NCBI GenBank assembly: GCA_030374765.1
Contig: JARGXX010000021.1
Coordinates: forward strand, 372,001 to 436,000
DNA from: Agarophyton chilense
Taxonomy: Eukaryota; Rhodophyta; Florideophyceae; Gracilariales; Gracilariaceae
Length of the DNA stretch: 64,000 nt
Reading direction: 5' to 3'
Shown: positions 32,556 through 41,103 of the stretch, one piece after another
How the letters are laid out: each line of letters starts with the position of its first letter
How positions within the stretch are numbered: the first letter of the stretch is position 1
Made by a program: the position numbers and the translations under genes
Notes under the pieces: model-generated
Databases searched by the model: none
What the model was told of the DNA's origin: nothing
The model's input: only the letters and a program-made list of their open reading frames with translations

Positions 32556-34185
32556 ATGCACGCGGGATTCTCCTTCTCCACTGTTGCTGTTATGCGTGCT
32601 GCTGACCATCCAAGCATCTTCACTAGTACCCGATGTTCCAGGACGCCGTCAGGATGCCTTGCCTTCCGAACTGCATCCTATTTTTCTTCTTTCATTCCAG
32701 TTTGGCATTTCCAGAACCTTTTAACTTTGACATGCATCAAGAAGAACCATGATGTCATGAATATCCCCGTGAAGAGTTCCAAGGGCTTTCCAACGGCAGA
32801 CGAGAAACGGCAGAGGAACAAGAGGTTCAACTGGTTTAACAAATGGTATCCTGTTTCTCTAGTAGATGATCTAGAAGTTAGACGGCGAAATGCAGTCCAA
32901 ATACTCGACACCGATATCGTCGTGTGGCGTGCGGAGGGAAGCGATGGCTGGACGGTGTTTCATGACCGATGTCCGCATCGATTTGACGCACTCTCAGAAC
33001 GAGTACGTTCGTCTACCTATTTCATACCGTCGTCAAAGTTACATTCATCTAACTCTTGAATCGCGCATAAACCGAACGACCAAGACCTTGGAATGTGGGT
33101 ACCACGGATGGCAATTCAACTCAATGGGAAAGTGTTCGGTTATCCCTCAAAGCAAGAGGACTCCATCTGATATATTATGCGCCGCTTCTTTGCCGAGCAT
33201 TGTGAAAAGTGGTATACTGTTTGCATGGATGGGAAATTCAGAAACCTCTTCGAACTCCCTTCCATCTTTTGTCGATGACGTGAGGGCAACGTACATCACA
33301 AGCTCTTACTCTCGTATCCTCCCTCTTTGCTTCACGACTCTGATTCAGAATGTACTCGACCCGGCACATATAAGTTTGTTGCTTTCCTCGGGCGTAAACA
33401 TTGAACCTATTCGGCAGTGAAACTTATTAACGCCTAATTTCTCTTCGTAGATTCATTTTGCACATCACGAGCAAATCTGGCATCGAGATCTTGCAGCTCC
33501 AATTCCTGTTCGTATACTAAAATCTCATACGATTGAGGGATTCACTGGAGACCACTATGATGGTTCTGTTCGGCTTAGGTATCGGCCGCCCTGTCTGGTT
33601 GAGATTGACACAGCCGACGGGCTGTCGTTTGCGTATTATGCGGTACCTGTTTCGTCTGGTGTAGTGCGTACATTTGCTTTGCGTGGGACCTCACGTCGTT
33701 TTCTACTTCGAATGCCTCATTGGTTTGATCACATTCAGCGAAATCGTTTTGTGGAGGAAGACTTAGACCTAATTATTTCACAACAGCGCGAAATGAGGAA
33801 AGTATCGAGAACAGCGGATTATACTGGGAGCTGGGGTGACTTTAATATGCCAACTAGCTCTGATAGACTAATCGTTGAAATGAAAAGGTGGCTTGAGGAT
33901 CACGCTCCCCTTCACTCATGTGAATGGTTTACATTCTTCCCCGGAGAAGAAAATATTGACAGATTCAAATCCAGAATGTCCAGTCACACAGTAGGGTGCA
34001 CTAGCTGTTCCCGCTTGAGAGGGGTCCTGGTACTAACTGAGAGACTTGGCACAATAGCTGCTGCAGGTGCGGCAATTGGTGGGCTTTTCACTGCCGACGA
34101 AGTGATAGTTGAATTGCGTGCGGTGATTGTGGTGTCCGGGCTTCTCTATGTCGTTTCTCAAGGATTGCGCAAAAGATTTGAATGA
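32556..34185 (+). CDS. PAO-like Rieske non-haem oxygenase, three exons
   Basis: Proposed exons are 32556-33002, 33085-33369 and 33451-34185, about 488 aa. The first about 90 residues could be a transit peptide. The Rieske 2Fe-2S ligands are C139/H141 (CPHR) and C153/H156 (CGYHGW). The mononuclear iron motif N-x2-D-x2-H-x4-H is N238, D241, H244, H249, and is complete only after splicing. A CTSC motif at about 427-430 and two hydrophobic segments near the C-terminus are hallmarks of the pheophorbide a oxygenase/TIC55/PTC52 group, plastid membrane oxygenases often acting on chlorophyll derivatives. Intron 1 (82 nt) is GT-AG. Intron 2 (81 nt) begins ATAAGT where GTAAGT would be expected and ends in TAG. 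The introns show it was captured as DNA, not through an mRNA copy. The substrate is unknown. Confidence 0.8.
33003..33084 (+). other. Intron 1 of the PAO-like gene (82 nt)
   Basis: The intron begins GTACGTTCG and ends CGACCAAG. Its removal joins CPHRFDALSER to TLECGYHGW in frame (phase 0) and brings the two Rieske ligand pairs together. Confidence 0.65.
33370..33450 (+). other. Intron 2 of the PAO-like gene (81 nt), AT-AG ends
   Basis: Removal joins NVLDPAH to IHFAHHE in frame (phase 0), exactly rebuilding the family's iron-binding motif. The 5' end is ATAAGT, one base from the consensus GTAAGT. The 3' end, TTTCTCTTCGTAG, is a good acceptor. A G-to-A change at the donor is the simplest reading. 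The minor-spliceosome AT-AC type does not fit well. Confidence 0.65.
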
Positions 34186-35765
34186 AGGGAATGGGAAATA
34201 TGATGGAAACATCCGCACTGGTCTTTTGCTGCCTCTAGGTGCGCACAGCTTTTATGATACCAGGACCGGTGTGTGCATCCATGGGAGGCTATCCCCATCT
34301 CAAGGCATTCCAAAATGTTTACTGGCGAAGAAAACTCTCTCGCAGGTTACTTCTTGGCGTCGAACAAATGTTTCAAAGCAACTCTAAGAAAGCAACTTCC
34401 TCGACTTCCTTCAGAACTCTTATACAGTTTGACATTGTAAGATACACATCCCCCGCCGCAGAACGAGCAAGTTACGTTTTCCTCTGCATCGACGTTTTTA
34501 ATACTTACAATGTGGTGTGACGTGCTTTTGTGGAATCCTGAGTGTGGTTTTAAACCCAAGTCTTGCTTCCGATGCGTTGAAAGCTTAAGCTCTGAGCGAA
34601 GGAATCGAATGTGCATTTGGGCGAGAGAGTTATCTTTGTTTGATTCGCATTCTAAAGCAAGGAAAAGATACGAGACTTTGTCTGATGAAGGAGTAAACGA
34701 CATGTGGGGCATTGCAGCATGGAGCAGATAATTGCAACTGCTCAGCTTTTTCACCATGGAAGCCGTGAGAAATTTTGATCGCATTTGATGGAGGTATCTA
34801 CACGAAGTGAATAACATCGGACGAAAATATACGAAGAGCTCATCATCGCATGTAATGTTCGTTTTGTCCGTTTGAACAAAAATGAATTCATCGAACTTAT
34901 TACATCCCAACAGATGACTTTTCACCTAGTCTAGGCCCGCAGTTTGTTGTTAACAGTCACATGGGAAGACTTAAATCCGGACTGCAAAACGTTTTTTACG
35001 CTCAACAGCTCGGAGATCAATGCGTGACAAAAGGTTCATAAATTGTCATCTGGGCGATTCACATTGATTAAGTGGAGGAAAAATCCGAATGCTGAGCTCC
35101 CTTTAGTGCTCAGCGTTTATCAGCGACGAAATTCGTTCTCACATGATAAACAGGAGAGGTTTATTGCTACCATAGAGCATAAACATACTCTTACCCATTC
35201 AATGCGGTTAACTGCACTGGGTTAATTAGAGCGAAGCAGGTTAGCGTTTCTCCTCTCTTTGTAGTGAACTCGTGCGCTGGGTCATGATGTATGCTCAGTC
35301 ATCGAGCCTTACCCCTTCCCCCACCCCCCAATGTAACACCCGGTGAGCTTTAGACTGGGTGGAAGTCTAACAAACTACGAGATCTGCACTCTGCGAATTT
35401 CGTCTCCAAGAGTGGAAAAATCTACAGGGCGTATTTTGTGTGATCGATGGAGGTATATCGTCTCTCCAGCACTCTTGCAAAGCTGCCAACATATGATGTT
35501 ACCAAGGGTTTGTACGTACTGTGAAGTAAATCCTTGGTAAAGCATGCTATTTATTGGAAAAGAGTGGATGATATCATGTCATGGTTGGTGTAACGCACGT
35601 ATGTACATGGTAGCTAATGAGCTACTCCAGTAATCAAGAGTGGAAGCCGCGGACTTCGGTTAGATTTCGAAAAGTTAGAGAGGACACCGGTGGCCTACAA
35701 ACTATCTCATTTCGTCCAGGTTTTCGGGAGCCGGCGACTATCCGTGTTGCAAAAAACGAGCTATG
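34186..35765. other. No gene seen
   Basis: A minus-strand frame of 192 codons (34347-34925) and several short ones lack any family resemblance or domain-like pattern. The stretch contains a polypyrimidine run near 35310-35330. It separates the Rieske gene from the DUF218-like gene. Confidence 0.4.
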
Positions 35766-36695
35766 TTAACGCTTTCGGTCTTCATCGGTTCCGATGCGAG
35801 CATCCCACGGTAATGGACCTTTGAACAAAGACCGACTGCAATGACGAAACAACGCAGAAAGCTAGGGACAACCCTGTGGATAGGGGTGATATCGAATGTA
35901 TTGATTTCTGTCCTGGCGTTTTGTGCTTAAAAGTGGTGAGTAGCAGCCGTACGGATCGCCAGAAAACGGCCCCAAGGCTTTGGCTCTTTCGCCAGCAGCT
36001 ACGCCGCGCATGCCACGAACATTTTGAGGGTCGACCCCGAAGTACTGGAATCGATGGGCAGGAAAGCGAAGTGCTCTGCGATGAATGTCAACAAAACGAT
36101 ATCGTTTAAACTCGAAGCCAACAACATTGAAAACGTGGGCATACCTTCCGGTAAGTTGATTAAAGCGACAGATTGAAAACAAAAGGTTCTCCATGGAATC
36201 TCGGGCATACTCTTCAGCAAAGGTGCGATTACGTACGTGCGTAGCTTATTGACCGAACCATGCCAAGGAGTCAGCGGCCATCCAGTATGTCATGCCTTCA
36301 CTTCGCGGACCGGTATTGCGACGCGTCTGTCCGCTGGAAAACAAGAGCAACGCGGTAGAATCATTGGCCGCCAGCTCGACTCCGCGCTGTATGTGACTGA
36401 GAAATGTGGGAACCTGTCCTTTTTGGAAGGGTTCGAGCTGCCAGTTGTTCTCGTCAAACAGCGACGCATGGTCCCATTGATGAGCAGTGTAAACTGCGTG
36501 GCCGGCCACCATGACCAAGGTAGTGAGGACGCGAAGATGGGGCGGGCGTGCATTGTCGGCGGTAGACTCAGTCAGGCCGTCGAGCACGACATCGTTTCGA
36601 AGGTTGCGGTTGGTGGGGGCGGCGAAAAGAAGAGCAAGAGAAGAATGCAGAGAAGAAATGGAGAGCGACTCAAACACGCAGTACGATACGCGCAT
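35766..36695 (-). pseudogene. DUF218-like protein gene with two internal stops
   Basis: A single minus-strand frame starts at ATG 36695, with a hydrophobic N-terminal region (LHSSLALLFAAP). Then come LVMVAGHAVYTAHQWDHAS, NNWQLEPFQKGQVPTFLSHI and TALLLFSSGQTRRNTGPRSE, the pattern of eukaryotic DUF218-family proteins. The second half shows FAEEYARDSMENLLFSICRF, VVGFEFKRYRFVDIHRRALR and FQYFGVDP, then HPYPQGCP and LFKGPLPWD. An in-frame TAA at 36246-36248 follows WFGQ, and a TAG at 35862-35864 follows GCP. The same frame continues through conserved sequence after each, to TAA at 35766. Both fit C-to-T changes of Gln codons. The function of this eukaryotic group is not settled. It lies about 250 bp from the right end of CMC-1. 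Confidence 0.7.
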
Positions 36696-36759
36696 GTCTT
36701 TGGTTTGTGAGCCAGTCTTTTGTCATTCACATCTAGCGTTTGGCATCCAAACATAGGCG

Positions 36760-36943
36760 GTAAACTAGCAGGGGCTTTTGCATTCGTTTCCCATTCATAA
36801 TTTGCAGGATTTTGATATAGAACAGAAAGCCAAAACTAGCTGGCACTCTAAAAAATTAACAGAAATTACCTCTGCATCCGCGATCCGTCATTTTTCGCAG
36901 ATTTTTCGCCGGATATCTTCCGGCATACTAAACTAGCGGCTAG
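36760..36943. other. CMC-1 right subterminal region
   Basis: ACTAGC motifs at about 36764, 36834, 36932 and 36944 mirror those at the left end. This clustering near both ends resembles CACTA-type subterminal repeats. Confidence 0.55.
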
Positions 36944-36968
36944 TACTAGCTTTCCGAGAACACAGACG
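36944..36968 (-). repeat. CMC-1 right terminal inverted repeat
   Basis: The reverse complement starts CGTCTGTGTTCTCGGAA and ends GCTAGTA, with one mismatch to the left repeat over 25 bp. It is followed by CA, the right copy of the 2-bp duplication. Confidence 0.9.
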
Positions 36969-37270
36969 CATGCCGGCCACGGCACCGCTCGTGTTCAGGC
37001 CATTAGAATGCTGAGGATAATGTCGTGCCGACCGCGAAGGCAAGATTGGAGGTTTACACATAGGTCCAACTAGAGCCCGACCCACAGGAAGGTGTGAGGC
37101 AGTTTTGGACTTCGCCGTGACGGTCGAATCTTAAGGACGGAGATATGTGAAGAAGCAGCGATTGAGGCTGAGTCCCGTGAGCCGCTGGGGCCTGAGGTAT
37201 CTTACAGGCGACACTTGGACGGGTCGACCTCAGGTGGAATCGTGTAGATTATTAATTTAGTTTAATTAGT

Positions 37271-37747
37271 GTAATAGATTAGCAATATAGTGCCAGGGAG
37301 ATCCCAGCGCCTTGCCAGTACATTTTAATTGGCTCGAGTGACGCTTCTCCCTTAGAGTAAGGTAGGCACCGTTAGGATACTAAATAACCCCCTTTAGTAT
37401 ATTAGTTCCACCATTTGGTCTTCCAGCCATCGTTTCCGTAGCTCCAACCTGTAGGACTACGCAATAAACGCCAGCCCATTGCACCAAGTACTCCGGGAGT
37501 GCCACCGTCAAGGAATCGAACACTAGGATCCGCTGTACCGCGCTACGACCGGTCGAGACTCGTACACTGACCCACCAGTCATTGCGATACACGTAGCGCC
37601 GACCTGTAGGACTACGCAATAAACGCCCGCCCGTTGCACCTAGTAATCTGAGAGTGCTGCGGTCAAAGATACGGACCTTAAAACCCGCTATACCACGCTA
37701 CCTCAGGTTGAGACCTGTACTATGACCTACCAGTCATTGCGTTACAT
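37271..37747 (+). repeat. gypsy-1 3' LTR with an internal tandem duplication
   Basis: It begins TGTAATAGATTAGC and ends CATTGCGTTACA, matching 4676-4998. A segment of about 155-165 bp, starting CCAACCTGTAGGACTACGC (about 37446) and again CCGACCTGTAGGACTACGC (about 37600), is present twice. This makes the LTR longer than its 5' partner. Confidence 0.65.
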
Positions 37748-38279
37748 TTCTTTGAAAAACATACAAGACCCTTTGGGTTTCGACCCAGATATATCGGACG
37801 AACCAAACTTGTGGTCCCTACGTCCGTTCTCTTCATCATTATTTGTGTCAGTGAAAGGCAAAAGGGCTTTGAACGCACCTTTAGTGGACGTCTGAAATCC
37901 TCAACTTTGCAGAAATGTTGGTGACACTCCGCTTAGGTCCTTACGACATGCAAAAATATTATTTCTTTCGAGCAGAGGATTCAAGAGCAGATCAAGAAGG
38001 TCATTAGAGATCAACCAGCCAGAGAACCTGACCTTCAGTTCGCCCCATGATGGATAATCGACAAGGCCATCAAAGCAGAGAAGAGAAACTACTCTGAAGC
38101 CGAGGCATGTAAGTCGATATCCGTCAAAGAACTCTCCCGAAATGCAAATGTTTTCTCCTCCCATCATTTTTTCATGACGAAGATCGATGGAAAGATTGGT
38201 AAGCTTAAGCTCAAATGCCGTCCGGTATACCATATTAATCGTGGTTCCCAGAAGGATGCCGTTCGATCTGACTCCTCTA
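37748..38279. other. Unassigned flank, possibly eroded retroelement
   Basis: No gene is recognised. It leads into the copia-like remnant that follows and may be its upstream part. Confidence 0.3.
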
Positions 38280-39534
38280 CGGCTCAGTCCCCCTGCATCA
38301 GGCTTCTGATTTCCCTTGAGACTTTACTAAAGCTTCACCCTGAGAGGAATTGACATCCCTAGAGCCTATTTTCAGTTAGGCGAGCTCAAACTGGATATAT
38401 ACCTGCAGCCTCCAGAGGGATGGACACAGCTTGTACACGAAGTATGGAAGCTACTCAAGCCTGCGTGTGATCTCGTATAGTCGGGGCGTCTTTAGTAGCT
38501 GTCCATCGAGAAATGGTTTTGCGACTAGGGATTCCACACGTTCCCTTGTATGCCACAGATCTTCATATTGTTGAACGATCACGGGCGTATATCTCTACCT
38601 CTGGCCAAATTGGTGGACGATCCTCTCCATGACGGATCAAAGAGTGAGATTAACACCTTCTCCAAGGCTCTATCATCTTGCTTCAAGATTGGAAGAGCCT
38701 TATTCAAGAACGAGATAATATAAAGCCTGCCTTTGGTTTCGGCAGTACGAAGAATTACCGATCGAGATCTCCATAGCAGAGTTTATGAAAAAGCTCGATC
38801 TCATTCCGATTTCGAGGGATAAGGGGAAGAAGTGCGAGAATCTATGCAGCCAACAAGTAGTCCGATCTATCCTGTCTCGTGCTGGAAAACTCAAGTACCT
38901 CGACCATGGTGCGTTGCCACACGCCGCGCATGCCGCTAGCTTCATGCATCAGTTAGTCGCCAAGATGCGCGTTAGGCATCTCTTGAAGGCGATTCAGATC
39001 CTCAACCTCGTCCTTAAGCTCCGATCGATCGTGAAGTACATCTCTCCGAAATCCCCAATGGTACCGGACAACACGAACGCTTTTCACATAGTTACATTCT
39101 CTGATGCCAGCACTGGAAAGCCATGCTATGCTCCAATCTGCTACATCAGTGGCATCGCCTTCTCTCGTGGTCAAGACGTTTCGTATGACACCGTGAAATG
39201 GCAAAGCGCGAAGCAAGGACGCATATCCCTTACTTCAATTGGTGCCGAAATTCTTGAGGCAGCAGAATCTGTAGATAGGTCCAAACTGCTCATGGAATGC
39301 ATGGAAGTTCTTGCATCGGTTTTTAGTTCTTTCTTCCTTTACGTCGACTCATTTGGTTCATACTTAATGATCCTTACCCTTCACGAATGCCATGAATATC
39401 GAATGCACCCGAAAGTCTGGCGACTCAGTGACTCTTTTGAAAGCTGGAGACATACGTCCCTGAGTTGGATAGCAGGAAGTCTGAACCTAGCCGACGCGTT
39501 AAAAAAGAGCAATCATCATTCATTCACTCAATAG
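38280..39534 (+). mobile_element. copia-like pol remnant (reverse transcriptase to RNase H)
   Basis: A reverse transcriptase trace (IPRAYFQLGELKLDIYLQPP and VWKLLKP at about 38350-38465) is followed by an open frame to 39534. That frame has RNase H features (FSDASTGKPCYAPICYI, GRISLTSIGAEILEAAES, WIAGSLNLADALKK). The 'NLADALTK'-like ending is typical of one copia lineage. The remnant is broken several times. Its LTRs are not recognised. Confidence 0.6.
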
Positions 39535-39540
39535 AACCAA

Positions 39541-40063
39541 GCTTTGGTTCAAGGTATACTCAGAAAAGGTATCATGTCTACTATGGGCCACCATATTGGG
39601 GCATGTAATCCTAAGTCTTAGGGTCTCACTTGGTAAGTCGTTCAAACTCTGCTTGAAAAACATTATTGGTGACGATGGTCCTTCCTGCGAAAAGCATGCT
39701 TCACATCCTTCCTCTCTGAGAGCAATCGCACTACATGACAGTTTGCCATTTGCCTGACAGGGCGGTCTGATCCAACAAAGGCCTCGAGTACCACCTGCGT
39801 AAAATCCATGTGATACATCTCAACTGGATCAATTACCATTTTGCGCTCCCCATCTATTAAAATAACATGAATTTCTCCTTCAAGTGCCTGAAAACTGGAA
39901 AGGAACACTTTTCAACTATAGACGAAGTTCGCCAAATCGAAGGTTTCTTCTCGGTGTCCAGTCCCATCAGGAAGGTAATCCAAACCAACAACATGTGCTT
40001 TTTCTTCACGAACCGCTGCAAATACTTGAGGTCAGGGAACTTTTCTCGGACCGCCCTTCGCAC
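39541..40063. other. Unassigned stretch ending at the gypsy-2 LTR
   Basis: Two overlapping minus-strand frames (40063-39857 and 39908-39663) read like one eroded coding region but match no family I know. The stretch ends exactly where the gypsy-2 LTR begins. Confidence 0.3.
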
Positions 40064-40383
40064 TGTAACGCAATGACTGGTATGTCAGCCTACTGGTCTC
40101 AACCTGAGATAGCGTGGTAGAGCAGGTCCTAAGGTCCGTATCATTGAGGGCGGTACTCTCAGAGTACATGGTGCAAGAGGCGGGCGTTTTCTGCGTAGTC
40201 ATACAGTTCGGAGCTACGGTAACCATGGCTTGGAGACCAGTTGGTGGAACTTATGTTCCAAAAAGGGTAATTTAGTATCCTAACGGTGCCTACCTGATTC
40301 TGAGAGAGATGCGTCACTCGAGCCAAGTAAATATCAATGGCGAGGATCTGGGATCTTCCTTGCACTGTAATAAATATGTCTAG
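40064..40383 (-). repeat. gypsy-2 3' LTR (inner edge approximate)
   Basis: The reverse complement ends CCAGTCATTGCGTTACA at 40064 and shares GGTAGGCACCGTTAGGATAC and the TTTACTTGGCTCGAGTGACGC block with both gypsy-1 LTRs. The inner edge is set where the similarity of gypsy-1's LTR start falls. Confidence 0.6.
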
Positions 40384-41103
40384 CTGAAGTCGGCCAGGTT
40401 ACGTGGCGTCTGTAAGATACCTCAGGCCCTGGCGGCTTACAAGACTCAACTGTAATCGTTGCTCTTTCACGTACCTCTCTTCTTAGGATTCAACCGTTGC
40501 GGCGAAGTCCAAATTGCCTCAAACCTTCCTGCGAATCTGGCCGTAATTGGGACTCTACGTGAAGCCCAATCTTTCCTTCAGGATCAGAACGTCGTGATCA
40601 TCTGCACCCTAATGGCATTGACACGAGCTGTGCCGTTTCCGACGTGCCGACATCCCACGACCAATTCGGGGGACGTGAGTCCCCAGTTTCTGTCGTCACC
40701 ATTGAGCGCGACGGGGCGTAGCATTGTCACCATCTTCGGAAGTATGAGTGCGTATGAGCTGATCCTTGGGGTTAGGTTGTCAAATAACTCGCCTAAGGTA
40801 CTATATGCGTACCAGGGGGATCAGCACCGCTTTCCCTATTCCCCGTTATTCCTTTGGCGACTCTAAGCGCGTCGTCTGCCGTGAACTACGGTGCGGGCTT
40901 CTTCCATCCGGATTCACATTGGTCAGCTCGCCCGATCGGTTTCATCTTCCCTTCTTCCCGTCGTGGTATTACTCCATTGGTCGCGCGCTATGCCGAACTC
41001 GCCATATAAGTCCGTCGGATAGGCCACTCTCCCTCCGGACTTTGCCGTTTCCGTCGGTTCCTCTATTTATTTCCCGACGGACAAACCTTTCGGCAGCGGC
41101 ACC

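Larger units (their letters stand above)
17558..36968 (+). mobile_element. CMC-1: 19.4-kb Plavaka/CACTA-like DNA transposon carrying host genes
   Basis: This single inserted unit is bounded by 25-bp inverted repeats (17558-17582 and 36944-36968, 24 of 25 matching), beginning CGTCTGTGTT and ending GCTAGTA. A CA duplication flanks it. The outside sequences join seamlessly when compared with gypsy-2. Within about 250 bp of both ends are repeated ACTAGC/GCTAG motifs, like the subterminal transposase-binding repeats of CACTA elements. Contents, left to right: an antisense exon/intron-like array, a Plavaka-like transposase (+), an unidentified gene (-), an unrecognised ORF (-), DCP1-like (-), a zinc-finger ORF (+), a 51-bp minisatellite, a perfect hairpin, PAO-like Rieske oxygenase (+), and DUF218-like (-). 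Most genes carry lesions, so the copy is probably inactive. Confidence 0.85.
4676..37747 (+). mobile_element. Ty3/gypsy chromovirus gypsy-1, interrupted by two insertions
   Basis: This is an old LTR retrotransposon with the order LTR, gag, protease, reverse transcriptase/RNase H, integrase, chromodomain, an antisense extra ORF, LTR. It is split by a copia element (9509-14470) inside the RNase H region and by the 19.4-kb DNA transposon (17558-36968) between the extra ORF and the 3' LTR. The chromodomain places it among chromoviruses. The two LTRs are clearly diverged, so the insertion is old. It is broken many times, at a rough count more than ten. Confidence 0.85.

Noticed and set aside
34347-34925. 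192-codon minus-strand frame downstream of the Rieske gene
   Set aside because: It has no recognisable domain, an odd composition and no supporting context, so it is most likely random.
19902-36695. Alternative nuclear code with TAG and TAA read as glutamine
   Set aside because: In-frame TGA codons also occur in decayed genes of the same element, and C-to-T decay explains all three stop types. Kept only as an alternative in the findings.
17558-36968. CMC-1 as a chance pair of ends from two separate elements flanking a normal gene region
   Set aside because: The near-identical terminal repeats, the matching CA and the seamless gypsy-1 flanks favour one insertion. It is not fully excluded without other copies.
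37600-37750. tRNA-like motif (GGTAGCGTGGTATAGC on the minus strand) in the gypsy LTRs
   Set aside because: It resembles a tRNA D-arm/A box, but no T-loop GTTCRA motif or acceptor stem could be found around it in any of the LTR copies.
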